A stretch of DNA of 64,000 bases from Sulfuritalea sp. (GTDB lineage: Bacteria > Pseudomonadota > Gammaproteobacteria > Burkholderiales > Rhodocyclaceae): the NCBI GenBank assembly GCA_023229545.1, contig JALNZB010000003.1, positions 159,290 through 223,289 of the forward strand, read 5' to 3'. Made by a program: the position numbers and the translations under genes. Under the pieces are notes generated by a model. It saw nothing but the letters and a program-made list of their open reading frames with translations, did not search any database and was not told the DNA's origin. This document shows positions 40,907-53,905 of the stretch, piece after piece (position 1 is the first letter of the stretch; every line of letters begins with the position of its first letter).

Positions 40907-41532
40907 CGGTTCAAATCTTCCGCTTTCGAAAGTTCGAGTTCAGTTCAGCTAGATTGGGCAGAGTCCGTGAAGCAATTTTTCCGCAGGTGGCGTTCCGGTT
41001 GATCGAATCCGGCGCCTTCAATCACTCGGCGGGTGTTTCCTGCCTCGCGCGCTTCGCGGTACGGTCTTGCGTTCGGGGGAGGAATGTAGCCGCAGCCATC
41101 CATATTCGCCATTCACTTTTTCTTATCATTGGAATAAGCACTCGGAGAGAGGGTGCAGCATTTTGTGCCGGCACGGCGCCGCAGCGAAAAATGACATCAG
41201 GTAATTTTACGCATACCTTTCGCATTCCGCAGCAGCGCCACATTTCCGCTAACCCCTTCTGCCGTGGGCGACGCCGACTTGAGCGGGGGCGCCACGCCCT
41301 TCCCGCCAGACGCCACGATGCGAGGCTGTGGAACATGCATATGTCTTTGTGCAGCGCCGTAACCGGCCCCCCGCAGCTGCAAAAATGACGGCCCGCCCGC
41401 CAGTAATTTCGCGCAACCTGGTTACGACCACTGCGCTTACCGCCGACGAAGCTTTGTCCTCGATAAGGGTCAGGTTCGCCCGGATCGGTTCCAGCGCGCC
41501 GCCAGCACCCTGAGCACAGCGTCAATCCCCAC
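40907..41532. other. 626-base intergenic region upstream of the rTCA array
   Basis: No convincing gene is seen; the open frames here have no ribosome sites and a composition unlike protein. The region lies between the end of cbbR and the start of the rTCA array and must contain the array's promoter, although no strong -35/-10 pair was found. A TTGCTT hexamer at 40975-40970 on the minus strand is the best, but weak. It holds an inverted repeat at 41122-41138 listed separately. Confidence 0.6.
41122..41138. promoter_or_regulatory. LysR-type T-N11-A dyad upstream of the rTCA array
   Basis: CTTATCATTGGAATAAG has five-base arms (CTTAT/ATAAG) around a seven-base spacer and contains the T-N11-A pattern recognised by LysR-type regulators. 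It lies about 216 bases upstream of the first rTCA gene and downstream of cbbR, so it could let CbbR act on the rTCA array. The site is AT-rich in a GC-rich context. Binding is inferred only. Confidence 0.4.
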
Positions 41533-42471
41533 CTACTCCGCAGTGATCGGCGCCTGCTTGCCGACCTGCGCCGCGATCAGCCGCGAGCCTTCGCTGTCCA
41601 TGAACTGGACGAAGGCGGTGGCCGCCGGCATCAGTCGCTTGTCGGTGCGATAGACCAGGCGCCAGTGGCGCTTGACCGGCGTGCCGGTGATGTTCAGCCT
41701 GACCAGGCGACCGACCGAGCGTTCCAGGCCGATGGCATGCTCGGAAAGAAACGCCACCCCCAGCCCCGCCATCACGGCCTGCTTGATGGTCTCGTTGCCA
41801 TCCAGTTCCATGATCGCGCCGGATGCTACGTGATGTTCCTTGAGAAAACGCTCCAGCGCGGCGCGCGTGCCCGAGCCGGGTTCGCGGATCAGCAGGGTTT
41901 CTTCCGCCAGTCGTTGCGGGTCGATGCGCCGCCTCTCCGCCAGCGGATGATCCGGCGCGGCGATGAACACCAGCGGATGCTCGGCGAATATCTTGGCCAC
42001 GGTATCGAACTCGGTCGGCGGCGTGCCCATGATGGCCAGGTCAATGCCGTTTTCGGTGAGGTGGCGGACGATGGCGCCACGATTGCTGACCGTCAGATCC
42101 AGCTCGACGCCCGGATGCCGGCGGCGAAATTCGGCGAGCAGCGCCGGCGCAAAATACTTGGCCGTGCTGACCACGCCGATCTTCAGCAGGCCGGCTTCGA
42201 CCCCCTTCAGCGCGGCCAGCGCTTCGCCGGCTTCGCGCAACTGCTCGGCAATGCGGTGCGCCTGGCGCGCCACCTCTTCGCCGGCGGCAGTGAGGCGAAC
42301 CTTCTTGCCGGCCTGCTCGGTCAATGGCATACCGGCCTGATCTTCCAGCGCCTGCACCTGCATGGACACGGCGGGCTGGGTCAGGTGCAGTGCTTCGGCG
42401 GCGCGCGAGAAGGAAAGATGGCGCGCCACCGCCTCGAATATCTTGAGCTGGCGCAGGGTGACGTTTTTCAT
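41533..42471 (-). CDS. cbbR: LysR-type regulator CbbR
   Basis: The 312-residue LysR-type regulator has the N-terminal winged helix-turn-helix FSRAAEALHLTQPAVSMQVQALE (about residues 20-42 from MKNVTLRQL) and a substrate-binding domain with GTPPTEFDTVAKIF and GLGVAFLSEHAI. Sequence style and position, divergent from cbbY-cbbM, identify it as CbbR, the activator of Calvin genes that senses metabolites such as NADPH, PEP or RuBP. ATG 42471 is the family start; an in-frame ATG at 42504 is possible. It also lies directly upstream, in the same direction, of the rTCA array. Confidence 0.9.
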   Translation of the reverse strand: MKNVTLRQLKIFEAVARHLSFSRAAEALHLTQPAVSMQVQALEDQAGMPLTEQAGKKVRLTAAGEEVARQAHRIAEQLREAGEALAALKGVEAGLLKIGVVSTAKYFAPALLAEFRRRHPGVELDLTVSNRGAIVRHLTENGIDLAIMGTPPTEFDTVAKIFAEHPLVFIAAPDHPLAERRRIDPQRLAEETLLIREPGSGTRAALERFLKEHHVASGAIMELDGNETIKQAVMAGLGVAFLSEHAIGLERSVGRLVRLNITGTPVKRHWRLVYRTDKRLMPAATAFVQFMDSEGSRLIAAQVGKQAPITAE

Positions 42472-42543
42472 GGGAATGATGTTATCACCGCCATAAGGAA
42501 ACATGACTTTCCCTTATGGGTGGTGGGAGCTATGCTGCTTCTC

Positions 42544-43299
42544 ATGCTCCAAGCCCTGATCTTCGATGTCGATGGCACGCTGGCCGATACCGAGCGCGAC
42601 GGCCACCGCCCCGCCTTCAATGCGGCGTTCGCCGAGGCCGGCCTGGCCTGGCGCTGGGACGAGGCGCTTTACGGCGAATTGCTGGCGGTTGCCGGCGGCA
42701 AGGAACGGATACGCTTCTTCTGCGAACGGCATGCGCCGGAATTTCTGCGCCAACGGGATGCCGAAGCGCACATCAGGGACTTGCATGCCGCCAAGACGCG
42801 GCACTATGTCGCGCTCTGCGCGCGCGGCATTCCCCTTCGCCCCGGCGTCGGGAGGCTGTTGCGCGAAGCGAATGCCGCCGGGCTGCGGCTGGCCATCGCC
42901 ACCACCACCACGGCGGAGAATGTCGCGGCACTGTTGCCCGCCGACCTGTTGGCGCTGTTTGAGATAGTCGGCGCTGGCGACACGGCGGCGAAGAAGAAGC
43001 CGGCCCCGGACATTTACCTGTGGGTTCTGGCAAGGCTGGGCCTGCCGCCGACCGCCTGCCTGGCCATCGAAGATTCCGCCAACGGGCTTGCGGCCAGTCT
43101 CGCCGCCGGATTGCCGACGCTGATTACCACGAACGAAACCACGCGCGATCACGACTTTGCCGGCGCCGTCGCGGTACTCTCCGACCTCGGCGAGCCGCGC
43201 CAGCCCTGTCTCGCGCGACGCGGCGCCCTGCACGGCAAAACCTTTATCGACCTCGATCTGCTGAGAATCTGGCACCGCAACGCTATAAGCTCTAGCTGA
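42544..43299 (+). CDS. cbbY: CbbY-type HAD phosphatase (xylulose-1,5-bisphosphatase)
   Basis: CbbY degrades xylulose 1,5-bisphosphate, a misfire product that inhibits RuBisCO. The 251-residue HAD hydrolase has FDVDGTLADTE with the nucleophile Asp, LLAVAGGKERI typical of CbbY, IATTTT for motif II, KKKPAPDIYL with the Lys, and AIEDSANGLAAS. The start could be ATG 42544 (MLQALIFDV) or ATG 42532 four codons upstream, where GGGAG is closer. The stop at 43297 lies inside the putative regulatory dyad for cbbM. Codons for VGAGDTA coincide with a dispersed repeat at 42966. Confidence 0.88.
   Translation: MLQALIFDVDGTLADTERDGHRPAFNAAFAEAGLAWRWDEALYGELLAVAGGKERIRFFCERHAPEFLRQRDAEAHIRDLHAAKTRHYVALCARGIPLRPGVGRLLREANAAGLRLAIATTTTAENVAALLPADLLALFEIVGAGDTAAKKKPAPDIYLWVLARLGLPPTACLAIEDSANGLAASLAAGLPTLITTNETTRDHDFAGAVAVLSDLGEPRQPCLARRGALHGKTFIDLDLLRIWHRNAISSS
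42966..42987 (-). repeat. dispersed motif copy 7 (inside cbbY)
   Basis: On the plus strand this reads AGTCGGCGCTGGC followed by GACACGGCG, the reverse complement of the motif, and encodes VGAGDTA in CbbY. It is the only copy in this orientation. Because CbbY relatives have a same-length segment here, it may be a chance or conversion match. Confidence 0.5.
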
Positions 43300-43359
43300 T
43301 AGTAACGATAATGAAACGTGACTTGTCTTTATAGTTCACGCTGACTAAGATGACTATCA
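43297..43359 (+). promoter_or_regulatory. cbbM promoter and putative CbbR operator
   Basis: A sigma70-like pair TTGTCT (43323-43328) and TAAGAT (43346-43351) with a 17-base spacer precedes cbbM by about 60 bases. It is flanked by an inverted repeat TGATAGT (43297-43303) and ACTATCA (43353-43359). The region is strikingly AT-rich compared with its surroundings, as expected for a CbbR-controlled promoter. The left arm overlaps the stop codon of cbbY. Confidence 0.6.
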
Positions 43360-43410
43360 AAGCTGCTCCCGAATGCCATACTTCACCACGTTGAGAATGA
43401 GGAGAACCAA

Positions 43411-44790
43411 ATGGACCAATCGAATCGCTATGCCGCGCTGGACCTCAAGGAAGAGGACCTGATCAAGGGTGGCCGGCACATTCTGTGCGCCTACAAGATG
43501 AAGCCCAAGGCCGGCACCGGCTACCTGGAGGCCGCCGCCCACTTCGCCGCCGAATCCTCCACCGGCACCAACGTCGAGGTGTCCACCACCGACGACTTCA
43601 CCAAGGGCGTCGACGCCTTGGTCTATCACATCGACGAAGCTACGGAAGACATGCGCATTGCCTATCCGCTGGAACTGTTCGACCGCAACGTCATCGACGG
43701 TCGCTTCATGCTGGTTTCCTTCCTGACGCTGACCATCGGCAACAATCAGGGCATGGGCGACATTGCCCATGCCAAGATGATCGACTTCTACATGCCGCCC
43801 GAAGTCGTCCGCCAGTTCGACGGTCCGGCCACCAACATCGAGGAACTGTGGCGCATCCTCGGTCGTCCGGTCAAGGATGGCGGCTACATTTCCGGCACCA
43901 TCATCAAGCCCAAGCTGGGCCTGCGTCCCGAGCCCTTCGCGGCGGCGGCCTACCAGTTCTGGCTGGGCGGCGACTTCATCAAGAACGACGAACCGCAGGG
44001 CAACCAGGTGTTCGCCCCGATCAAGAAGACCTTGCCGCTGGTCTATGACGCCATGAAGCGCGCCATGGACGAGACCGGCGAGGCCAAGCTGTTCTCGATG
44101 AACATCACCGCCGACGACCACTACGAAATGTGCGCCCGCGCCGATTTCGCGCTGGAAACCTTCGGCACCGACGCCAACAAGCTGGCCTTCCTGGTCGACG
44201 GTTTCGTCGGCGGCCCCGGCATGGTCACCACCGCCCGCCGCCAGTATCCGGCCCAGTTCCTGCATTACCACCGCGCCGGCCACGGCATGGTCACTTCGCC
44301 CTCGTCTAAGCGCGGCTACACCGCCTTCGTGCTGGCCAAGATGTCGCGCTTGCAGGGCGCTTCCGGCATTCACGTCGGCACCATGGGCTACGGCAAGATG
44401 GAAGGTGAAGGCGACGACAGGATCATCGCCTACATGATCGAGCGCGACGAGTGCCAGGGCCCGGTGTACTTCCAGAAATGGGACGGCATCAAGGCCACCA
44501 CGCCGATCATCTCCGGCGGCATGAACGCCCTGCGCCTGCCCGGCTTCTTCGAGAACCTCGGCCACGGCAACATCATCAACACGGCCGGCGGCGGTTCCTA
44601 CGGCCACATCGACAGTCCCGCCGCCGGCGCCAAGTCGCTGCGCCAGGCCTACGAGTGCTGGAAGGCCGGCGCCGACCCGATCCAGTACGCGAAGGAGCAC
44701 AAGGAGTTCGCCCGCGCCTTCGAGTCTTTCCCGCACGACGCGGATAGTATTTTCCCCGGCTGGCGTGAGAAACTCGGCATCAAGGGATAA
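43411..44790 (+). CDS. cbbM: ribulose-1,5-bisphosphate carboxylase/oxygenase, form II
   Basis: The 459-residue form II RuBisCO has the carbamylated Lys191 in [14 protein letters not shown], catalytic Lys166 in [12 protein letters not shown], the loop-6 region ending [11 protein letters not shown] and the form II insertion [15 protein letters not shown]. Length and residue numbering match the Rhodospirillum rubrum enzyme. Start ATG follows GAGGAGAACCAA. Form II enzymes have low CO2 specificity and suit low-oxygen, high-CO2 conditions, consistent with oxygen-sensitive rTCA enzymes next door. No small-subunit gene is present, as expected. Confidence 0.98.
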   Translation: MDQSNRYAALDLKEEDLIKGGRHILCAYKMKPKAGTGYLEAAAHFAAESSTGTNVEVSTTDDFTKGVDALVYHIDEATEDMRIAYPLELFDRNVIDGRFMLVSFLTLTIGNNQGMGDIAHAKMIDFYMPPEVVRQFDGPATNIEELWRILGRPVKDGGYISGTIIKPKLGLRPEPFAAAAYQFWLGGDFIKNDEPQGNQVFAPIKKTLPLVYDAMKRAMDETGEAKLFSMNITADDHYEMCARADFALETFGTDANKLAFLVDGFVGGPGMVTTARRQYPAQFLHYHRAGHGMVTSPSSKRGYTAFVLAKMSRLQGASGIHVGTMGYGKMEGEGDDRIIAYMIERDECQGPVYFQKWDGIKATTPIISGGMNALRLPGFFENLGHGNIINTAGGGSYGHIDSPAAGAKSLRQAYECWKAGADPIQYAKEHKEFARAFESFPHDADSIFPGWREKLGIKG

Positions 44791-44804
44791 GCCATTTCCG
44801 CCCC

Positions 44805-44836
44805 CCCCGTTGCAGACAACGGGGTCGGAACTTTTT
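44805..44836 (+). terminator. hairpin with T-run between cbbM and fbp
   Basis: CCCCGTT (44805-44811) pairs with AACGGGG (44818-44824) across a six-base loop, and a CTTTTT run follows at 44830-44836. Such a partial terminator or processing stem would leave RuBisCO mRNA in excess over the downstream enzymes. It is preceded by a run of C residues. Confidence 0.6.
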
Positions 44837-44869
44837 CGCGGATGTTGCAGGATCATGGAGGCAGCGAAC

Positions 44870-45961
44870 ATGCTTGAAGGGCGCAAGACACTGACGCGTT
44901 ACACCATTGAAGAGGAGCACAAACATCCGGGCGCCTCGGGCGAGTTCTCCGGGCTGCTCAACTCGCTGGCCACCGCCATCAAGATCATTTCCAACCACGT
45001 CAACAAGGGCGCGCTGGTCGGCGCGCTGGGCAATGCCGGCGCCGGGGAGGCATCGGTCAATATCCAGGGCGAGGTGCAGAAGAAGCTCGATGTCATCAGC
45101 AACGAGGTGATGCTCCAGGAAAACGAGTGGTCCGGTCACTTGTGCGGCATGGCTTCCGAGGAAATGGAGGAGGTGTATGCCATTCCCGACCACTGCAAGC
45201 GCGGCAAGTACCTGCTGGTCTTCGATCCGCTCGACGGCAGTTCCAACATCGACGTTAACCTGACGGTAGGAACCATATTTTCGATCCTGCGCGCTCCGAA
45301 TCCGGGCAACAACGCCAGTCTCAAGGACTTCCTGCAACCCGGCACCGAACAGGTCTGCGCCGGCTTTGCGCTGTATGGACCGTCGACCATGCTGGTGCTC
45401 ACCACCGGCCATGGCGTCGATGGCTTCACGCTGGACCGCGACATCGGCGCCTTCATCCTGACCCATCCGCAGATGCGCATTCCGGACGACACGCAGGAGT
45501 TCGCCATCAACGCCTCCAACGAACGCTTCTGGGAACCTCCGGTAAAGCGTTACGTGGGAGAGTGTCTGGCCGGCAAGACGGGTCCCCGCGCCAAGGATTT
45601 CAACATGCGCTGGATCGCCTCGCTGGTGGCGGAGACCTTCCGCATCCTGACGCGCGGCGGCATTTTCATGTACCCAAGAGACAGCAAGGATCCCGCCAGA
45701 CCAAGTCGTCTGCGGCTGATGTATGAAGCCAATCCGATCTCCTTTATCATCGAGCAGGCCGGTGGCGCGTCGACCACCGGTCGCGAACGGGTGATGGAAA
45801 TTCCTCCGGCGGAACTGCACCAGCGCGTGCCGCTGATCTTCGGCTCGAAGAATGAAGTCGAACGCCTTTCCGGCTATCACGAGGAATATGCCAAGGGCAA
45901 GGAGCCGGACACCTTCAACTCGCCGTTGTTTTCAACGCGCTCGCTGTTCAGGACTCAGTAA
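44870..45961 (+). CDS. fbp: fructose-1,6-bisphosphatase class I
   Basis: The 363-residue enzyme dephosphorylates fructose 1,6-bisphosphate (and possibly sedoheptulose 1,7-bisphosphate) in the Calvin cycle. Metal-binding motifs are [13 protein letters not shown] and the upstream [15 protein letters not shown], with the C-terminal [18 protein letters not shown] 44870 has GGAGG at the ideal distance; an in-frame ATG lies five codons upstream. It is second in the cbb operon. Confidence 0.95.
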   Translation: MLEGRKTLTRYTIEEEHKHPGASGEFSGLLNSLATAIKIISNHVNKGALVGALGNAGAGEASVNIQGEVQKKLDVISNEVMLQENEWSGHLCGMASEEMEEVYAIPDHCKRGKYLLVFDPLDGSSNIDVNLTVGTIFSILRAPNPGNNASLKDFLQPGTEQVCAGFALYGPSTMLVLTTGHGVDGFTLDRDIGAFILTHPQMRIPDDTQEFAINASNERFWEPPVKRYVGECLAGKTGPRAKDFNMRWIASLVAETFRILTRGGIFMYPRDSKDPARPSRLRLMYEANPISFIIEQAGGASTTGRERVMEIPPAELHQRVPLIFGSKNEVERLSGYHEEYAKGKEPDTFNSPLFSTRSLFRTQ

Positions 45962-45977
45962 ACTTCGGGAGACTCCC

Positions 45978-46850
45978 ATGTCGGTCAAGCATCCCATCGT
46001 CGCCATTACCGGATCGTCCGGCGCCGGCACGTCCACGGTCACCAAGTCTTTCGATCTGGTCTTTCGCCGCGAAAAAATCAAGGCCGCCATCGTCGAGGGC
46101 GATTCCTTTCATCGCTATGACCGCAAGGCCATGAAAGTGGCGATGGAAGAAGCGCGACTCCAGGGCAACAACCATTTCAGCCACTTCGGCCCGGAAGCCA
46201 ATCTGCTCGAAGAACTGGCGGATCTGTTCAAGACTTATGGCGAAACCGGTCGCGGCAAGGTGAGGAAGTATCTGCACAACCCCGAGGAAGCCGCGCCGTA
46301 TAGCCAGCAGTCGGGCGAATTCACACCCTGGGAGGACATTCCCGACGACACCGATGTGATGTTCTACGAGGGTCTGCATGGCGCGGCAGTGACCGACAAA
46401 GCCAATGTCGCGCAGCATGCCGATCTGCTGGTCGGCGTGGTGCCGACGGTGAACCTCGAATGGATCCAGAAGCTGCACCGCGACAAGAGTCAGCGCGGCT
46501 ATTCGACCGAGGCCGTGGTGGACACCATCCTGCGACGCATGCCGGACTATATCAACTACATTACGCCGCAGTTCTCGCGCACCCATGTCAACTTCCAGCG
46601 GGTGCCGACGGTCGATACCTCGAACCCGTTCATCGCCCGCGATATTCCGACGGCCGATGAAAGCTTTGTCGTTATCCGTTTCGCCAACCCGAGGGGCATC
46701 GACTTTCCTTACCTGCTGTCGATGATCCACAACTCCTTCATGTCGCGACCGAACATCATCGTGGTGCCCGGCGGCAAGATGGAACTGGCCATGCAACTGA
46801 TCTTCACGCCGCTGATTCTGCGCATGATGGAGAATCGCAAGCGGGCCTGA
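45978..46850 (+). CDS. prk: phosphoribulokinase
   Basis: Phosphoribulokinase makes ribulose 1,5-bisphosphate, the RuBisCO substrate. The 290-residue bacterial-type enzyme has the P-loop GSSGAGTSTV near residue 12, EGDSFHRYDR with the catalytic Asp, and MFYEGLHGA. Length and features are of the octameric proteobacterial class. ATG 45978 follows TCGGGAGACTCCC, and the gene starts 17 bases after fbp. Confidence 0.97.
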   Translation: MSVKHPIVAITGSSGAGTSTVTKSFDLVFRREKIKAAIVEGDSFHRYDRKAMKVAMEEARLQGNNHFSHFGPEANLLEELADLFKTYGETGRGKVRKYLHNPEEAAPYSQQSGEFTPWEDIPDDTDVMFYEGLHGAAVTDKANVAQHADLLVGVVPTVNLEWIQKLHRDKSQRGYSTEAVVDTILRRMPDYINYITPQFSRTHVNFQRVPTVDTSNPFIARDIPTADESFVVIRFANPRGIDFPYLLSMIHNSFMSRPNIIVVPGGKMELAMQLIFTPLILRMMENRKRA

Positions 46851-46880
46851 GTGACAACCAAGCGACAACGAATCAATCAC

Positions 46881-46942
46881 CTGCGTTTGCCTGCGTTTGC
46901 CACCACTAGCGCGATCCACCCGGTTTCGCCGATAATACCGGG
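46881..46942 (+). other. prk-tkt spacer with tandem 10-mer and hairpin
   Basis: The 125-base spacer contains a perfect tandem repeat CTGCGTTTGC (46881-46900) and a small stem CCCGGT (46919-46924)/ACCGGG (46937-46942). There is no T-run. It might be a processing or secondary promoter site before transketolase; nothing else is seen. Confidence 0.3.
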
Positions 46943-46975
46943 TTCTACCGATCCCACCGACTGATGAGGGAATCA

Positions 46976-50007
<3,032 letters not shown>

Positions 50008-50015
50008 TAAATCCA

Positions 50016-50101
50016 TTTACCACGGCGACACGGCGAAAAAGCGCGAGAAGCAAAAAGCATTGCCTTGCTTTTCGCCGTGTCGCCGTGTCGCCGTGGTTAA
50101 A
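50016..50101. repeat. long inverted repeat between gap and pgk
   Basis: The left arm (50016-50039) begins TTTACCACGGCGACACGGCG, and the right arm (50073-50101) is its complement with one extra eight-base unit and one extra base near the tip. The loop contains a further pairing of AAGCAAAA with TTGCTTTT. It is the same family as 8622-8718. Being inside an operon, it would form a very stable mRNA stem between gap and pgk, possibly stabilising or attenuating one side. Confidence 0.85.
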
Positions 50102-50112
50102 AGGGTTCTCAT

Positions 50113-51273
50113 ATGAATTTCAAGAAGCTCACCGATCTCAACGTAAGCGGCAAGCGGGTTTTCATCCGCGCCGATCTCAACGTGCCGCAGGACGACAGCG
50201 GCACCATCACCGATGACACGCGCATCCGCGCCGCGCTGCCGGGCATTCGCTACGCGCTCGACGGCGGCGCCGCCGTGATGGTCACCTCGCATCTGGGCCG
50301 GCCGACCGAAGGCGAATTCAAGGCGGCGGACTCGCTGGCCCCTATTGCCAAGCGCATGGCCGAACTGCTCGGCAAACCCGTGCGCCTGGTGCAGAACTGG
50401 GTCGATGGCGTCGTCGTAAATGTGGGCGAAGTGGTGATGCTGGAAAACTGCCGCATGAACAAGGGCGAGAAGAAATGCGACGATGCGCTGTCGCAAAAGC
50501 TCGCCAAACTGTGCGACATCTGGGTGCATGATGCCTTCGGCACCGCGCACCGCGCCGAGGCCACCACCTACGGCATGGGCAAGTACGCGCCGGTGGCCTG
50601 CGCCGGCCCCTGCGTCGCCAACGAACTCGAAGCCCTGACCCTGGCGCTGGCAAAACCGGCGCGGCCGATGGCGGCCATCGTCGCCGGCTCCAAGGTATCC
50701 ACCAAACTCACGGTGCTGGAAGCGCTGGCGGACAAGGTCGACCAGTTGATCGTCGGCGGCGGCATTGCCAATACCTTCCTGCTGGCGACCGGCAAGCCCA
50801 TCGGCAAGTCGCTGGCGGAACCCGATCTGGTGGACCAGGCGAAACGGGTGATGGCCAAGGTAGCCGTGCCGCTGCCCACCGATGTGGTCTGCGCCAAGGA
50901 GTTCTCCGCCACCGCCGTGGCAACCGTGAAGAATATCGACGAGGTCGCCGCCGATGACCTGATCCTCGACATCGGCCCGGACTCGGCAAGAGCGCTGGCG
51001 AAGATCGTCAGAAATGCCGGCACCATTGTCTGGAACGGCCCGGTCGGGGTGTTCGAGTTCGACGCCTTTGCCGGCGGCACCAGGGCTTTGGCCAGCGCCA
51101 TCAGCGAATCGAAAGCCTTTTCGCTGGCGGGTGGCGGCGACACCATCGCCGCCATCAACAAGTTCGGCGCCAAGGTCAGCTACATGTCCACCGCCGGAGG
51201 CGCCTTCCTCGAATTCCTCGAAGGCAAGAAGCTGCCCGCCGTGGATATTCTGGAGCAGCGCGCCACAAACTGA
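50113..51273 (+). CDS. pgk: phosphoglycerate kinase
   Basis: The 386-residue kinase interconverts 3-phosphoglycerate and 1,3-bisphosphoglycerate. It shows the N-terminal substrate segment [26 protein letters not shown] and the C-terminal nucleotide motif [17 protein letters not shown]. It follows gap after a hairpin-rich spacer and is 17 bases ahead of pyk. Confidence 0.97.
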   Translation: MNFKKLTDLNVSGKRVFIRADLNVPQDDSGTITDDTRIRAALPGIRYALDGGAAVMVTSHLGRPTEGEFKAADSLAPIAKRMAELLGKPVRLVQNWVDGVVVNVGEVVMLENCRMNKGEKKCDDALSQKLAKLCDIWVHDAFGTAHRAEATTYGMGKYAPVACAGPCVANELEALTLALAKPARPMAAIVAGSKVSTKLTVLEALADKVDQLIVGGGIANTFLLATGKPIGKSLAEPDLVDQAKRVMAKVAVPLPTDVVCAKEFSATAVATVKNIDEVAADDLILDIGPDSARALAKIVRNAGTIVWNGPVGVFEFDAFAGGTRALASAISESKAFSLAGGGDTIAAINKFGAKVSYMSTAGGAFLEFLEGKKLPAVDILEQRATN

Positions 51274-51290
51274 GGCGATCCGATCAGGCC

Positions 51291-52745
51291 ATGAACGACA
51301 AGCGCTCGACCAAGATTGTCGCCACCCTGGGGCCCTCTTCCAGCACTGCGGAACGGCTCGCCGAACTGGTGGCGGCAGGGGTCGACGTGGTGCGCCTGAA
51401 TTTCTCGCACGGCACGGCGGAAGACCACAAGAAACGCATCGACATGCTGCGTGAAGCGGCCCACAAGGGCGGTCGCACGGTCGGTGTAATGGCCGACCTG
51501 CAGGGACCGAAAATCCGCATCGGCAAGTTTGCCGACGGTCCGGTGGCGATCAAGGCCGGGCAGAGCTTCATCCTCGATGCGGCGTGCGCGCTGGGCGATG
51601 AAGGCCGGGTCGGCCTCGACTATCCCGAACTGATCGAGGATGTCGCCGCCGGCGATGTGCTGCTGCTCGACGACGGGCGCACGGTGTTCGATGTCGAGCG
51701 CATCGAAGGCAGCGAAATCCACTGTCGCAACCGGCACGACGGCGAGCTTTCCAGCAACAAGGGCATCAACAAACAGGGCGGCGGGCTTTCCGCGCCGGCG
51801 CTGACGCCCAAGGACATGGCCGACATCAAGACTGCGGCGGCGCTGAATGTCGATTTCGTTGCCGTATCCTTTCCCAAATCGGGCGGCGACATGCGCCAAG
51901 CCCGGCAGTTGCTGCGCGACGCCGGTTCCGACGCGCTGGTGATCGCCAAGATCGAGCGCGTTGAAGCCGTGGATAACCTGGAAGACATCCTGCGCGCCAC
52001 CGACGGCATCATGGTGGCGCGCGGCGACCTGGCGGTCGAAGTCGGCGACGCGGCGGTGCCGGCCCTGCAAAAACGCATGATTCGCATGGCCCGCGAACAC
52101 AACCGCTTTGCCATCACCGCCACACAAATGATGGAGTCGATGATCACCAGTCCGGTGCCAACCCGCGCCGAAGTGTCCGACGTGGCCAACGCCGTGCTCG
52201 ATGGCACCGATGCCGTGATGCTGTCGGCCGAAACCGCCGCCGGCGCCTACCCGGTGCAGGCGGTCGAGGCGATGGCGCGGGTGTGCATCGCCGCCGAGAA
52301 ATCGCAGACCATCACCCTCGACACGCACTTCCTGGATCAGGTATTTACGCGCATCGACCAATCGATTTCGATGGCGGCAATATTCACCGCCTTCCACCTC
52401 AAGGTGAAGGCCATCGCCACCTTGACCGAATCCGGGTCAACCACGCTATGGATGAGCCGGCTCAATTCCGGCGTGCCCATCTACGCGCTGACGCCACGCA
52501 TCCGCACCCGCTACCGCGTCAGCATTTACCGCGACGTTTATCCGCTGCTCACCGAGTACATCGCCACGGATCGCGATGAACTATTATGGCAGGCGGAGGA
52601 AATCCTGATTGCCGCCGGCGCCGTCGAAGTAGGTGATCTGATCGTCATCACCATCGGCGAGCCCATCGGCCAGGCCGGCGGCACCAACACCATGAAACTC
52701 GTTAAAGTCGGCGAGCATCGCCCGCCAAAATCAGCACCCCGATAA
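51291..52745 (+). CDS. pyk: pyruvate kinase
   Basis: The 484-residue kinase converts phosphoenolpyruvate to pyruvate with ATP formation. It has the N-terminal [12 protein letters not shown], the metal/substrate Glu in the segment [33 protein letters not shown] and the ATQMMESMI segment. It sits inside the Calvin cluster between pgk and fba, which would tie CO2 fixation to pyruvate output and to pyruvate carboxylase and ATP-citrate lyase in the same window. Confidence 0.97.
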   Translation: MNDKRSTKIVATLGPSSSTAERLAELVAAGVDVVRLNFSHGTAEDHKKRIDMLREAAHKGGRTVGVMADLQGPKIRIGKFADGPVAIKAGQSFILDAACALGDEGRVGLDYPELIEDVAAGDVLLLDDGRTVFDVERIEGSEIHCRNRHDGELSSNKGINKQGGGLSAPALTPKDMADIKTAAALNVDFVAVSFPKSGGDMRQARQLLRDAGSDALVIAKIERVEAVDNLEDILRATDGIMVARGDLAVEVGDAAVPALQKRMIRMAREHNRFAITATQMMESMITSPVPTRAEVSDVANAVLDGTDAVMLSAETAAGAYPVQAVEAMARVCIAAEKSQTITLDTHFLDQVFTRIDQSISMAAIFTAFHLKVKAIATLTESGSTTLWMSRLNSGVPIYALTPRIRTRYRVSIYRDVYPLLTEYIATDRDELLWQAEEILIAAGAVEVGDLIVITIGEPIGQAGGTNTMKLVKVGEHRPPKSAPR

Positions 52746-52759
52746 CCAAGGAGACTGCC

Positions 52760-53824
52760 ATGCCACTCGTATCCATGCGTCAATTGCTCGATCACGCCGC
52801 CGAAAACGGCTACGGCCTGCCGGCGTTCAACGTCAATAACCTGGAGCAGATCCAGGCCATCATGGAAGCCGCCGCCGAAACCAACAGCCCGGTCATCATG
52901 CAGGGCTCGGCGGGCGCCCGCAAATATGCCGGCGAGCCCTATCTGCGCCACCTGATCGAAGCCGCCATCGAGACCCATCCCGACCTGCCCATCGTCATGC
53001 ACCAGGATCACGGCGCCAGCCCGTCGGTCTGCATCCAGTCGATGCGCTCCGGCTTTTCCAGCGTGATGATGGACGGCTCGCTGAAGGAAGACGCCAAGAC
53101 GCCTTCGAGCTTCGACTACAACGTCCAGGTCAGCCGCCACGTGGTCGACATCGCTCATGCCATCGGCGTTTCGGTGGAAGGCGAGCTGGGTTGCCTGGGC
53201 TCGCTCGAATCCGGCATGGGCGAAAAGGAAGACGGTCACGGCGCCGAAGGCAAGCTCTCGCAGGACCAGTTGCTGACCGACCCCAATGAAGCCGCCGAAT
53301 TCGTCAAGGCCACCGGCGTCGACGCGCTGGCGATTGCCATCGGCACCTCGCACGGCGCCTACAAATTCACCCGACCGCCCACCGGCGCGGTGCTGCGCAT
53401 CGACCGCATCAAGGAAATCCACGCCCGCATTCCCAATACTCATCTGGTAATGCACGGCTCCTCCTCGGTGCCGCAGGAATGGCTGAAGATCATCAATCAG
53501 TACGGTGGCACCATGGGCGAAACCTATGGCGTGCCGGTGGCGGAAATCGTCGAAGGCATCAAGCATGGCGTGCGCAAGATCAATATCGACACCGACCTGC
53601 GCATGGCCTCGACCGGCGCGATCCGCAAGTACATGGCGGAAAACAGCAAGGATTTCGATCCGCGCAAATATCTGGCCGCCGCGCGCAAGGCGATGAAGGA
53701 AATCTGCCTCGCCCGCTACCAGGCTTTCGGCTGTGCCGGCCAGGCCGGCAGGATCAAGCCGATTTCAATGGAGAAGATGGCAGAACGCTACAAAAAGGGC
53801 GAACTCAACGCCATCATCAAGTGA
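52760..53824 (+). CDS. fba: class II fructose-bisphosphate aldolase (CbbA type)
   Basis: The 354-residue zinc aldolase condenses triose phosphates, and erythrose 4-phosphate in the Calvin cycle. Zinc ligands are seen in MHQDHGAS and HGSSSVP with [14 protein letters not shown]. The start follows AAGGAGACTGCC. It is the last gene of the cbb cluster; purC is 81 bases further on. Confidence 0.97.
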   Translation: MPLVSMRQLLDHAAENGYGLPAFNVNNLEQIQAIMEAAAETNSPVIMQGSAGARKYAGEPYLRHLIEAAIETHPDLPIVMHQDHGASPSVCIQSMRSGFSSVMMDGSLKEDAKTPSSFDYNVQVSRHVVDIAHAIGVSVEGELGCLGSLESGMGEKEDGHGAEGKLSQDQLLTDPNEAAEFVKATGVDALAIAIGTSHGAYKFTRPPTGAVLRIDRIKEIHARIPNTHLVMHGSSSVPQEWLKIINQYGGTMGETYGVPVAEIVEGIKHGVRKINIDTDLRMASTGAIRKYMAENSKDFDPRKYLAAARKAMKEICLARYQAFGCAGQAGRIKPISMEKMAERYKKGELNAIIK

Positions 53825-53905
53825 CCGGAATTTGCCGCCACTGAAACGTCGATTTACGGTAAATTGTCGGCCCGCGCCGTCGGGCCGTCTTCTCAGAGTA
53901 TCTCC

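Noticed and set aside
41261..41281. GCCGTGGGCGACGCCGACTT as another copy of the dispersed motif
   Set aside because: Only the last eight to nine bases match the core, so it was left out of the count.
41022..41525. 167-codon minus-strand frame between cbbR and the rTCA array
   Set aside because: No ribosome site, Trp/Cys/Arg-rich random-like composition, and overlapping frames on both strands are equally open. It was treated as intergenic.
50016..50101. Palindrome as an ordinary rho-independent terminator
   Set aside because: It lies between two genes of the same operon, has no following T-run and has a close copy elsewhere, so a repeat element is the better reading.
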